A DNA stretch of 64,000 bases from Staphylococcus saccharolyticus. Its GTDB lineage: Bacteria > Bacillota > Bacilli > Staphylococcales > Staphylococcaceae. A program made the translations under genes and the position numbers. The notes beneath the pieces are model-generated. The model worked only from the letters and a program-made list of their open reading frames with translations. It ran no database searches and was not told where the DNA came from. This document shows, one piece after another, positions 41,010-49,942 of the stretch. The DNA lies in assembly GCF_900458815.1 (NCBI RefSeq), contig NZ_UHDZ01000001.1, forward strand, positions 1,054,001 to 1,118,000, in the 5' to 3' direction. Numbering within the stretch: position 1 is the first letter of the stretch; each line of letters opens with the position of its first letter.

Positions 41010-42767
41010 ATGAGAAAGACTAAAATCGTATGTACAATTGGACCAGCTTCAGAATCAGAGGAAATGCTTGAGAAATTAATGAATGCAGGTATGAACGTTG
41101 CACGTTTAAACTTTTCTCATGGTAGTCATGAGGAACATAAAGCTAGAATCGATACGATTCGTAAAGTTGCAAAGCGTTTGAATAAAACAATTGGTCTGTT
41201 ATTAGATACTAAAGGTCCAGAAATTCGTACACATAACATGAAAGATGGCGTTATTGTTTTAGAAAAGGGCAAAGAAGTTACCGTTAGTGTGAATGAAGTA
41301 GAAGGGACTCCTGGGAAATTCTCTATCACTTATGAAAACTTAATCAATGATGTTAATGTTGGTTCATATATTTTATTAGACGATGGATTAGTTGAACTTC
41401 AAGTTAAAGAAATTGATAAAGATAAAGGCGAAGTTAAATGTGATATTTTAAATACAGGAGAATTAAAAAATAAAAAAGGTGTTAACTTACCAGGCGTAAA
41501 AGTTAATTTACCAGGTATAACTGATAAAGATGCTGATGATATTCGCTTTGGTATTAAAGAAAACGTTGATTTTATTGCGGCAAGTTTTGTGAGACGTCCG
41601 AGTGATGTTTTAGATATTCGTCAAATTCTTGAAGAAGAAAAAGCTGAAATAAGTGTTTTCCCTAAAATTGAAAACCAAGAAGGTATCGACAATATTGAAG
41701 AAATCTTAGAGGTATCTGATGGTTTAATGGTTGCACGTGGCGATATGGGTGTTGAAATTCCACCTGAACAAGTACCAATGGTTCAAAAAGATTTAATTAG
41801 AAAATGTAATAAATTAGGCAAACCAGTCATTACAGCGACTCAAATGTTAGACTCTATGCAACGTAATCCTCGTGCTACTCGTGCAGAAGCTAGTGACGTA
41901 GCAAATGCAATTTATGATGGTACAGATGCAGTGATGTTATCCGGTGAAACAGCTGCTGGTCAATATCCGGAAGAAGCTGTTAAAACAATGAGAAATATTG
42001 CGGTTTCATCTGAAGCAGCTCAAGATTACAAAAAGTTATTAAACGATCGAACTAAATTAGTTGAGACTTCATTAGTTAATGCCATTGGTGTGTCAGTTGC
42101 TCACACTGCTCTTAATTTAAACGTTAAAGCTATTGTAGCAGCTACTGAAAGTGGTTCAACTGCACGTACAATCTCTAAATATCGTCCACATTCAGACATT
42201 ATTGCTGTTACTCCTAGTGATAAGACAGCTCGACAATGTGCAATTGTATGGGGGGTTAACCCAGTCGTTAAGGAAGGACGTAAGACTACTGATGCGTTAT
42301 TAAATAACGCTGTAGCAACTGCTGTTGAAACAGGTAGAGTTTCTAATGGTGACTTAATCATCATCACTGCAGGTGTTCCAACTGGTGAAAAAGGTACTAC
42401 AAACATGATGAAAATACACTTAGTTGGTGATGAAATTGCACGTGGACAAGGTGTAGGAAGAGGTTCTGTAGTTGGCCATGCAATTGTGGCTGATAGTTCT
42501 AGCGATTTAGAGGGTAAAGATTTATCTGATAAAGTAATTATTACAAATTCTGTTGATGAAACATTAGTACCTTATGTTGAAAAAGCAATTGGCTTAATCA
42601 CAGAAGAAAATGGGATTACATCACCAAGTGCCATTGTTGGTTTAGAAAAAGGTATACCAACTGTTGTTGGTGTAGAAAAAGCCACAAAAGATATTAAAAA
42701 TGACATGTTAGTTACTTTAGATGCATCTCAAGGTAAAATCTTTGAAGGGTATGCTAACGTACTATAA
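41010..42767 (+). CDS. pyk: Pyruvate kinase with C-terminal PEP-utiliser-like domain
   Basis: PEP + ADP to pyruvate + ATP. 585 residues. The kinase core (1-475) shows [29 protein letters not shown] near residue 245, [10 protein letters not shown] and [10 protein letters not shown]. An extra C-terminal domain (about 480-585; [12 protein letters not shown]), related to the EI/PEP-synthase mobile domain, is the form found in Bacillus and Staphylococcus. The start follows TTGGGAGGATTATATA. Second gene of the pfkA-pyk operon. Confidence 0.97.
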   Translation: MRKTKIVCTIGPASESEEMLEKLMNAGMNVARLNFSHGSHEEHKARIDTIRKVAKRLNKTIGLLLDTKGPEIRTHNMKDGVIVLEKGKEVTVSVNEVEGTPGKFSITYENLINDVNVGSYILLDDGLVELQVKEIDKDKGEVKCDILNTGELKNKKGVNLPGVKVNLPGITDKDADDIRFGIKENVDFIAASFVRRPSDVLDIRQILEEEKAEISVFPKIENQEGIDNIEEILEVSDGLMVARGDMGVEIPPEQVPMVQKDLIRKCNKLGKPVITATQMLDSMQRNPRATRAEASDVANAIYDGTDAVMLSGETAAGQYPEEAVKTMRNIAVSSEAAQDYKKLLNDRTKLVETSLVNAIGVSVAHTALNLNVKAIVAATESGSTARTISKYRPHSDIIAVTPSDKTARQCAIVWGVNPVVKEGRKTTDALLNNAVATAVETGRVSNGDLIIITAGVPTGEKGTTNMMKIHLVGDEIARGQGVGRGSVVGHAIVADSSSDLEGKDLSDKVIITNSVDETLVPYVEKAIGLITEENGITSPSAIVGLEKGIPTVVGVEKATKDIKNDMLVTLDASQGKIFEGYANVL

Positions 42768-42780
42768 TCAATAATTATAT

Positions 42781-42817
42781 AAACCAGTCTTTCAATTTAG
42801 TGAAAGACTGGTTTTTC
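42781..42817 (+). terminator. Terminator after pyk
   Basis: AACCAGTCTTTCA (42781-42793) pairs with TGAAAGACTGGTT (42800-42812), followed by TTTTCT. Perfect stem. Confidence 0.93.
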
Positions 42818-42839
42818 TCTACTTAAATTCAAATAAAAA

Positions 42840-42884
42840 ATACCACCATTAAAGGTGATGATGTCAAACCTTTAATGATGGTAT
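42840..42884 (-). terminator. Terminator after the cycA-type permease
   Basis: ATACCATCATTAAAGGT (42884-42868, minus strand) pairs with ACCTTTAATGGTGGTAT (42856-42840) through a 17-bp stem with one G-T pair, then a T-tract on the minus strand. Confidence 0.85.
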
Positions 42885-42888
42885 TTTT

Positions 42889-44247
42889 CTATTGAGTTTG
42901 TTGGTTAACCTTTTTATACTTTAAGTACATAATACCTAAGATAACAAACCATACAGGTGTGAAATAAATAGCTCTTCTTGTGTCAACATTAATAAATAAT
43001 AATGCAAATACAAATGCGAAGAAAATCAAAATTAGATAAGCCATGTATTGTCCACCCGGTAACTTGTACGTTGCTTTTTTATGTAGGTCTGGATTTCTTC
43101 TAATATATTTAATATAAGCGATAATAATTAATGCCCATACAACTACAAATAACACAGTAGAAATAGTTGTTACATACGTAAATACAAGTGTTGCATCAGG
43201 GAAAATGTAATTAAGTAATGCTGCAATTAGCAATAATGCAGAAGATGCGATAATTGCTTTATGTGGAGCACCGTGTTTATTGGTTTTGCCAAAGGTTGGT
43301 GGAGCTTGATTCTGATTAGAAAGTCCATAAAGCATTCTACTATTTGAAAAAATACCGCTGTTACATGATGATGCAGCTGCAGTTAATACGACAAAGTTAA
43401 TTATTCCTGCCGCGAAAGGTACACCAATTAAAGCAAATAGTTTAACAAACGGACTGTTATCGGGATCTACTTTATCCCAAGGAATAATTGACATAATTAC
43501 AGCTAATGCACCTACATAAAAAATTAAAATTCTAATAGGTACACTGTTAATCGCTTTAGGTATTGTTTTTTCAGGATCTTTGGTTTCTCCTGCAGTAACA
43601 CCAATCATTTCAATACCTACAAATGAAAATAATGCCATTTGGAAGGACATAAAGAATCCTGAAGACCCTTTAGGGAAGATACCATGTTGATATAAGTTGG
43701 TTAAGCTCGTATGACCAAATGGTGTTTTAAATGCAAATAAAATCATTACAACACCAACAACAATTAAAGCGATGATTGTAACTATTTTTATAATGGCAAA
43801 CCAAAATTCTAATTCACCAAATAGCTTCGCACTTAATAAATTGAAAGACATCAAAATAAGTACACAGAATAAGGCACTTATCCAATTTGGTATTTCTGGA
43901 AACCAGAAGCTTACATACTTTGCAACGGCAGTAACTTCTGCCATACCAGTAATAATCCAACATAACCAATATGTCCATCCAGTTACAAATCCTGCAAATG
44001 GACCGATATAGGTGTTAGTTACATCAGCAAATGATTTGAAATTAGTATTTTGAACTATGATTTCTCCCAATCCACGCATAAACATGAATAACATGAACCC
44101 TATAATTATATAAGTAAGCAATATTGAGGGACCAGTCATTGCAATTGTTTGTCCGGCACCTAGGAATAAGCCCGTTCCTATAGCACCACCGATGGCGATC
44201 AATTGAACATGACGATTGCTCAATTCTCTTTGTAAATTCTCAGACAT
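42889..44247 (-). CDS. cycA: Amino-acid permease, serine/alanine/glycine type (APC family)
   Basis: About 12-helix APC/AAT-family symporter, 452 residues. Motifs are LIAIGGAIGTGLFLGAGQTI at the first helix, FVGIEMIGVTAGETKDPEKTIPKAIN, and NSRMLYGLSN. By sequence and by its place between pyk and citZ it corresponds to the staphylococcal gene called aapA or cycA (D-serine/D-alanine/glycine). Substrate assignment is from this correspondence. In a strain with broken serA it could be physiologically important for serine uptake (inference). Start after AAGGGAGTTGTCTT. Divergent from citZ. Confidence 0.85.
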   Translation of the reverse strand: MSENLQRELSNRHVQLIAIGGAIGTGLFLGAGQTIAMTGPSILLTYIIIGFMLFMFMRGLGEIIVQNTNFKSFADVTNTYIGPFAGFVTGWTYWLCWIITGMAEVTAVAKYVSFWFPEIPNWISALFCVLILMSFNLLSAKLFGELEFWFAIIKIVTIIALIVVGVVMILFAFKTPFGHTSLTNLYQHGIFPKGSSGFFMSFQMALFSFVGIEMIGVTAGETKDPEKTIPKAINSVPIRILIFYVGALAVIMSIIPWDKVDPDNSPFVKLFALIGVPFAAGIINFVVLTAAASSCNSGIFSNSRMLYGLSNQNQAPPTFGKTNKHGAPHKAIIASSALLLIAALLNYIFPDATLVFTYVTTISTVLFVVVWALIIIAYIKYIRRNPDLHKKATYKLPGGQYMAYLILIFFAFVFALLFINVDTRRAIYFTPVWFVILGIMYLKYKKVNQQTQ

Positions 44248-44594
44248 AAGACAACTCCCTTACTATAAGATATATATATTATGCACTTATAAAGTAATTT
44301 ATACAATTCTTTTCGAAAAAAAGTGTGAAAATTCACTAAAATGCATAATCATAATTGGTAATCATTCTTGATAACTAAAAGCAAAGATACTAATATTTTA
44401 GAAAAACATTAGTAATTAACTAGGAAAAGTCGGTTTTAAAGCACTTTTAGAGATGTTAACATAAAACCTAGGCAGTGATATATACCATTTTTCCAAATTT
44501 GCCGAGGTTTATAATGTTTCACAAATTGTTTAAATTTAGCTATAATACATATTGAAAGCCATTTCATAAAGAAATAGTAAAGGGGAAATTAATC
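44248..44594. promoter_or_regulatory. Divergent cycA / citZ regulatory region with two dyads
   Basis: 347 bases without a gene. Dyad 1: TACTAATATTTT (44388-44399) with AAAACATTAGTA (44403-44414), near-perfect. Dyad 2: AAACCTAGGCA (44464-44474) with TGCCGAGGTTT (44500-44510), one mismatch, just ahead of a citZ-type promoter (TTTCAC 44516-44521, 18-nt spacer, TATAAT at about 44540). They may be operators. No CcpC-type ATAA-N7-TTAT site was confidently found. Confidence 0.45.
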
Positions 44595-45713
44595 ATGGCA
44601 GAATTACAAAGAGGTTTAGAAGGGGTTATTGCAGCTGAAACAAAAATCAGCTCAATAATAGATAGTCAATTGACATATGCGGGCTATGATATAGATGATC
44701 TCGCAGAAAATGCACAATTCGAAGAAATCATTTTTTTATTATGGAATTATAGACTTCCAAATAAAGATGAATTAAGCGAATTAAAAGAAAAATTATTTGA
44801 ATATATGACACTTAATGAAACAGTTTATAAGCACTTTGAAGAGTACGTGACTGACCACCTTCATCCAATGACTGCACTACGTACGTCAGTATCTTATATT
44901 GCTCACTTTGATCCGGATGCAGAAGATGAATCTGAAGAGAATAAGTATGATAGAGCAATACATATACAAGCTAAAATCGCTTCTTTGGTAACGGCTTTCG
45001 CAAGAGTTAGAGAAGGTAAGGAACCTTTGAAACCTAATTCAGAGTTAAGTTACGCATCCAATTTTATATATATGTTAAGGGGGGAACTTCCAATGGATGT
45101 GGAAGTTGAAGCATTCAATAAAGCATTAATTTTACATGCTGATCATGAACTCAATGCGTCTGTATTTACGGCACGTTGTGCTGTTTCATCACTTTCTGAC
45201 ATGTATTCAGGCATAGTGGCAGCTATTGGTTCATTAAAAGGGCCTTTACACGGAGGGGCTAATGAGCAAGTGATGGCAATGTTAAAAGAAATTGGAAGCT
45301 TAGATAACGTAGATAGTTATTTAGACGAAAGATTTGCTAATAAAGATAAAGTAATGGGCTTTGGTCATCGTGTATATAAAGATGGAGATCCACGTGCTAA
45401 ATACCTTAGAGAAATGAGTCGTAAGATTACTGAAGAAACTGGCCAAAGTGAATTATTTGAAATGTCACTAGCTATTGAGAAACGCATGAAAGAAGAAAAG
45501 GGTCTTATTCCAAATGTGGATTTCTTTAGTGCTACTGTTTATCATAGTATGAATATTCCGCATGATTTATTTACACCTATTTTTGCAGTTAGTCGTGCAT
45601 CAGGGTGGATAGCTCATATTTTAGAGCAATATAGAGATAATAGAATTATGAGACCAAGAGCGAAGTATATCGGTGAAAAAGATCGTAAATATTTTCCTAT
45701 TGAAGATAGATAA
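44595..45713 (+). CDS. citZ: Citrate synthase
   Basis: Oxaloacetate + acetyl-CoA to citrate. 372 residues, the small dimeric Gram-positive type. Active-site blocks are HADHELNASVFTAR, GPLHGGANEQVM and FGHRVYKDGDPRA, with Asp in NVDFFSATVYH. The start follows AAAGGGGAAATTAATC. It lies 53 bases ahead of icd; together they form the citZ-icd operon. Confidence 0.97.
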   Translation: MAELQRGLEGVIAAETKISSIIDSQLTYAGYDIDDLAENAQFEEIIFLLWNYRLPNKDELSELKEKLFEYMTLNETVYKHFEEYVTDHLHPMTALRTSVSYIAHFDPDAEDESEENKYDRAIHIQAKIASLVTAFARVREGKEPLKPNSELSYASNFIYMLRGELPMDVEVEAFNKALILHADHELNASVFTARCAVSSLSDMYSGIVAAIGSLKGPLHGGANEQVMAMLKEIGSLDNVDSYLDERFANKDKVMGFGHRVYKDGDPRAKYLREMSRKITEETGQSELFEMSLAIEKRMKEEKGLIPNVDFFSATVYHSMNIPHDLFTPIFAVSRASGWIAHILEQYRDNRIMRPRAKYIGEKDRKYFPIEDR

Positions 45714-45766
45714 TAAAAAAAGATATATTAACAATTGAAAGTTAAATACATTTGGAGGTTAAATTT

Positions 45767-47035
45767 ATGTCAGCAGAAAAAATTACGCAAAGTAAAGCTG
45801 GGTTGAACGTACCTAACGAACCTATTATTCCATTTATTATTGGAGATGGAATTGGACCAGATATTTGGAAAACAGCCAGTCGTGTTATCGATGTAGCTGT
45901 TGAAAAAGCTTATAACGGTGAAAAACGTATTGAGTGGAAAGAAGTACTAGCTGGTCAGAAAGCTTATGAAGAAACTGGCGAATGGTTGCCTCAAGAAACA
46001 TTAGATACTATTAAAGAATATTTAATTGCGGTTAAAGGTCCATTAACTACTCCTATTGGCGGAGGTATACGTTCGTTAAATGTAGCATTAAGACAAGAAT
46101 TGGATTTATTTACATGCTTGCGTCCGGTACGTTGGTTTAAAGGTGTTCCTTCACCTGTTAAACGTCCTGAAGATGTTGATATAGTCATTTTCCGAGAAAA
46201 TACTGAAGACATCTATGTTGGTATTGAATTTAAAGAAGGTACATCAGAAGTTAAAAAGGTCATTGAATTCTTACAAAATGAAATGAGAGCAACTAATATT
46301 CGTTTCCCTGAAACATCAGGTATTGGTATTAAACCCGTTTCTAAAGAGGGAACTGAACGTTTAGTTAGAGCCGCAATTCAATATGCTTTCGATAACAATC
46401 GTAAAACAGTTACTTTAGTACACAAAGGTAATATAATGAAATTCACTGAAGGATCATTTAAACAATGGGGTTACGATTTAGCTCATAATGAATTTGGTGA
46501 TAAAGTATTCACATGGCAACAATATGATGAAATTGTAGAAAAAGAAGGAAAAGAAGCTGCTAATGAAGCTCAAAGTAAAGCTGAACAAGAAGGTAAAATT
46601 ATCATTAAAGATTCAATTGCAGATATTTTCCTACAACAAATTTTAACTCGTCCTGCAGAACATGATGTTGTAGCTACAATGAATTTAAATGGTGACTATA
46701 TTTCTGATGCACTAGCTGCACAAGTTGGTGGTATTGGCATTGCTCCAGGTGCAAATATTAACTATGAAACAGGTCATGCTATTTTTGAAGCAACGCATGG
46801 AACAGCACCAAAATATGCAGGGTTAAACAAAGTTAACCCTTCTTCAGAAATCTTAAGTTCTGTATTAATGTTAGAACACTTAGGTTGGCAAGAGGCCGCT
46901 GATAAAATAACAGATTCAATTGAAGCAACAATTGCTTCGAAAATCGTTACTTATGACTTTGCACGTTTAATGGACGGTGCTAAAGAAGTTTCAACTTCAG
47001 ACTTTGCTGATGAACTTATCAAAAATATGAAATAG
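45767..47035 (+). CDS. icd: Isocitrate dehydrogenase, NADP-dependent
   Basis: Isocitrate to 2-oxoglutarate + CO2 + NADPH. 422 residues. The substrate loop [18 protein letters not shown] contains the serine equivalent to the regulatory Ser of E. coli Icd. [12 protein letters not shown] and [10 protein letters not shown] complete the family pattern. The start is ATG 45767 after GGAGGT; the longer frame from 45752 overlaps the ribosome site. Terminator at 47081. Confidence 0.96.
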   Translation: MSAEKITQSKAGLNVPNEPIIPFIIGDGIGPDIWKTASRVIDVAVEKAYNGEKRIEWKEVLAGQKAYEETGEWLPQETLDTIKEYLIAVKGPLTTPIGGGIRSLNVALRQELDLFTCLRPVRWFKGVPSPVKRPEDVDIVIFRENTEDIYVGIEFKEGTSEVKKVIEFLQNEMRATNIRFPETSGIGIKPVSKEGTERLVRAAIQYAFDNNRKTVTLVHKGNIMKFTEGSFKQWGYDLAHNEFGDKVFTWQQYDEIVEKEGKEAANEAQSKAEQEGKIIIKDSIADIFLQQILTRPAEHDVVATMNLNGDYISDALAAQVGGIGIAPGANINYETGHAIFEATHGTAPKYAGLNKVNPSSEILSSVLMLEHLGWQEAADKITDSIEATIASKIVTYDFARLMDGAKEVSTSDFADELIKNMK

Positions 47036-47080
47036 ATATAATTGAACTAGGTTAATAGTATAGAGATACACTTTAATGAG

Positions 47081-47115
47081 AGAGTGGATAGGCAATCACC
47101 TATCTGCTCTTTTTA
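47081..47115 (+). terminator. Terminator after icd
   Basis: AGAGTGGATAGG (47081-47092) pairs with CCTATCTGCTCT (47099-47110), two G-T pairs, then TTTTT. Confidence 0.82.
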
Positions 47116-47326
47116 AAGATTTTGCAAAGTTGTTAGTTATGAATATCTTTTTATCACAAAAGGTGATAGGTTTATTAATGTTAAGACAATATTAAACAAA
47201 TATACTCTTAATAAAGTATAATTTTATAAGTTTTGTTAAGTTTATGTAAAATTGATATGTAGCTATGTTATTTTTATTTGAATATCAGTTATAATGTAAA
47301 TGTAATAACAAATTAGGAGGCACACC

Positions 47327-48037
47327 ATGTCACAAAAAGTATTAGTGGTTGATGATGAACAATCAATCGTGACCTTACTAAAATATAATTTAGAAACAGC
47401 TGGATACATTGTAGAAGTTGCGTATGATGGCGAAGAAGCATTAAAAAAAGTTGAAGAAGAACAACCTGAACTAATTGTATTAGATGTAATGTTACCTAAA
47501 AAAGATGGTATTGAGGTGTGTAAATCAATTCGATCTGATAAAAATTTAGTACCTATTTTAATGCTTACAGCAAAAGATGATGAGTTTGATCGAGTATTAG
47601 GACTTGAATTAGGTGCAGATGATTATATGACTAAACCTTTTTCGCCTAGAGAAGTGGTTGCAAGAGTTAAAGCAATTTTAAGACGTTCTAAGTTTGTAAA
47701 TGAAATCAAAAAAGAAGATACTGATGAAGAAGATATTATTATTGGTTCCATTCGAATCCGTCCTGAATTTTTTGAAGTATATAAGGATGAAGAGTTACTA
47801 GAGTTAACACCTAAAGAATTCGAACTATTACTGTATCTTATAGAAAGACAAGGTAGAGTTATTACGAGAGAGCATATGTTGAATTCTGTGTGGAATTATG
47901 AATTTGCTGGAGATTCTCGTATTGTAGATGTTCACATCAGTCACTTAAGAGATAAATTGGAAGAGAATCCAAAACAACCTAAATTAATTAAAACTGTACG
48001 TGGTTTAGGTTATAAATTGGAGAGACCTAAAGCTTAA
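47327..48037 (+). CDS. phoP: Phosphate-responsive response regulator PhoP
   Basis: OmpR-family regulator of phosphate starvation genes. 236 residues. The receiver domain has VVDDE acidic pocket, phospho-acceptor Asp53 in VLDVMLP and the Lys in MTKPFSP. A winged helix (about 130-232) shows LTPKEFELLLYL and VDVHISHLRDKL. The start follows AGGAGGCACACC; a TATAAT lies at 47290-47295. Its stop overlaps the phoR start, so they are coupled. Confidence 0.92.
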   Translation: MSQKVLVVDDEQSIVTLLKYNLETAGYIVEVAYDGEEALKKVEEEQPELIVLDVMLPKKDGIEVCKSIRSDKNLVPILMLTAKDDEFDRVLGLELGADDYMTKPFSPREVVARVKAILRRSKFVNEIKKEDTDEEDIIIGSIRIRPEFFEVYKDEELLELTPKEFELLLYLIERQGRVITREHMLNSVWNYEFAGDSRIVDVHISHLRDKLEENPKQPKLIKTVRGLGYKLERPKA

Positions 48038-49728
48038 TGCTAAAGTTTCATCATCGTTTATTATTATTAATTAGTACTATTACAATAATTAGTTTTATTG
48101 GTTTAGGTGCAATTATTCATAACACAATTTATCAAACTTTAACTCACAATCAAATCAAAGATTTAAAAAATGAAGCTCAAAATTATGTCAATCTTCTAAA
48201 TCACAATAAAGGACAAGAAATTAAAAATATAGCTAATACTGAAAAAACTGTTGTAGTGATTAAAGATGAAGATAAAGTTGTTTTCTCTAGCGGTGATAGA
48301 GATAAAATTGACAATAGAATTGATAATGAAGCTAATCCTTCTGATTTAATAAATAAGGAAACTAAAATCGGTATGCGATATACCTTTAAAGAACATATCA
48401 ATAGTAAGATCGTATACATAAGTGGAATTAATGATGAAATTATTAATCTACAAAAAGAAATGTGGAAATATTTATCTATTATAGGTGTTATCGTATTATT
48501 TACAGTTTACTTGGCAAGTAGAAGCATCAATCGTACTTATATTAGACCTATTAATGAAGTAACATATGCTACATCTCTTTTAGCGGATGGGTATTATCAT
48601 GTTCGTGTACCTGAAAGTAATGTTAAAGAGACACGTGCGCTTTTTGTGACTACAAATGAGTTGGCAAGACGTTTGCAAAAGTTATATAACAGCCAAAAAA
48701 TTCAATCTAATAGATTGAAAACAACGCTTGAAAATATTCCGAGTTCTGTGTTGATGATAGATAAACATGGAGAAATTGTTGTTGCAAATCATGCATATTA
48801 TGAAGTGTTTAGTCCAGAGCAAAAGGTTGAGAATGAAAGTTATATTGGTTTTATAGATGATAGTATTGAAAAACTAATCATTGAAAGTTTTAGAACTGAA
48901 AAAGTGCTTTATGAACAACTAGAGGTTGATATTAATAATGTTCATACCAAATACTTTGATGTTTCTTGTGTGCCTATCTTATCTAAGTCTAAGAAAAAGT
49001 TACAGGGCATGGTAGTTGTATTACATGATATTACTAACATACAAAAATTGGAAAATCTTAGAAGAGAGTTTGTAGCAAATGTATCTCATGAATTAAAAAC
49101 GCCAATTACTTCAATTAAAGGTTTCGCCGAAACGTTAATTGAAGGTGCTAAAAATGATGAACAATCTCTTGATATGTTCTTAAATATTATTTTAAAAGAA
49201 TCTAATAGAATTGAATCTCTAGTTATGGATTTATTAGATTTATCACATATTGAACAACAAAAAGAAATAGAAACGAGCTATATGAATCTTTCAGAGTTGG
49301 CTTATAATATAATTAATAATTTACAGACACAAGCTATTAATAAAAATATTGAAATTGAGTCTGAAATAGAAAAAGATGTGATTATCGAAGCTCATGAGAA
49401 TAAAGTAGCTCAAGTCATCACGAATTTATTATTTAATGCAATCAATTATTCTTCAGAAGAGAGTAAAGTTATTGTACGTGTGTATAGACAAGCGAAGAGA
49501 GTTAATTTAGAAATTCAGGATTATGGCATTGGTATTAGTAAGAATGATCAAAAACATATTTTTGAACGCTTTTACCGAGTTGATAAGGCAAGAAGTAGAG
49601 ATTCTGGAGGTACTGGATTAGGTTTGTCTATTACAAAGCATATTGTTGAAGCTCATAATGGTCGTATAAGTGTTGATAGTGAACTATGTAAAGGTTCAAC
49701 ATTTAAAGTTACGTTTAATGATAAATAA
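48037..49728 (+). CDS. phoR: Phosphate sensor histidine kinase PhoR
   Basis: Membrane sensor kinase pairing with PhoP. 563 residues. TM1 is at about 8-30, an extracytoplasmic sensor region at about 31-143, TM2 at about 145-165, then HAMP and a PAS domain (DKHGEIVVANHAYYEVF). HisKA carries phospho-acceptor His351 (VSHELKTP), and the HATPase carries NLLFNAINYS, DYGIGI and GGTGLGLSI. The start ATG 48037 overlaps the phoP stop by one base. Complete and apparently functional. Confidence 0.93.
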   Translation: MLKFHHRLLLLISTITIISFIGLGAIIHNTIYQTLTHNQIKDLKNEAQNYVNLLNHNKGQEIKNIANTEKTVVVIKDEDKVVFSSGDRDKIDNRIDNEANPSDLINKETKIGMRYTFKEHINSKIVYISGINDEIINLQKEMWKYLSIIGVIVLFTVYLASRSINRTYIRPINEVTYATSLLADGYYHVRVPESNVKETRALFVTTNELARRLQKLYNSQKIQSNRLKTTLENIPSSVLMIDKHGEIVVANHAYYEVFSPEQKVENESYIGFIDDSIEKLIIESFRTEKVLYEQLEVDINNVHTKYFDVSCVPILSKSKKKLQGMVVVLHDITNIQKLENLRREFVANVSHELKTPITSIKGFAETLIEGAKNDEQSLDMFLNIILKESNRIESLVMDLLDLSHIEQQKEIETSYMNLSELAYNIINNLQTQAINKNIEIESEIEKDVIIEAHENKVAQVITNLLFNAINYSSEESKVIVRVYRQAKRVNLEIQDYGIGISKNDQKHIFERFYRVDKARSRDSGGTGLGLSITKHIVEAHNGRISVDSELCKGSTFKVTFNDK

Positions 49729-49739
49729 TTATTTTGAGA

Positions 49740-49777
49740 AAGGCTATATTGTCAAAGTTGACGATGTAGTCTTTTTT
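49740..49777 (+). terminator. Terminator after phoPR
   Basis: A 15-bp stem with several G-T pairs (49740-49754 with 49759-49773), followed by TTTT. Confidence 0.8.
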
Positions 49778-49781
49778 CGTT

Positions 49782-49898
49782 TGCTTAACTGTACTAAGAG
49801 TCGTTAAACTCAATATTCGTTAAGCACTAAAAAGTAACACATTAGTTATAACTAATGCGTAACAAGTACTAAACTCGCTGACTCGTTAAGTACTTGTT
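49782..49898. repeat. Array of three hairpins/palindromes between phoR and polA
   Basis: Arm pair 1: TGCTTAAC (49782-49789) with GTTAAGCA (49819-49826), with inner GAGT/ACTC pairing. Palindrome 2: an 18-bp perfect palindrome at 49840-49857 (CATTAGTTA and its complement). Arm pair 3: AACAAGTACT (49861-49870) with AGTACTTGTT (49889-49898). Elements 1 and 3 share the word TCGTTAAG(C/T)ACT. The function is unknown: terminator relics, operator, or leader RNA of polA. Confidence 0.7.
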
Positions 49899-49942
49899 TA
49901 TATGCTAAAATGTATGTAAATCTGTTCTGGAGGTTACATATT

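Noticed and set aside
42101..42406. 101-codon minus-strand frame inside pyk
   Set aside because: Antisense shadow of the pyruvate kinase gene.
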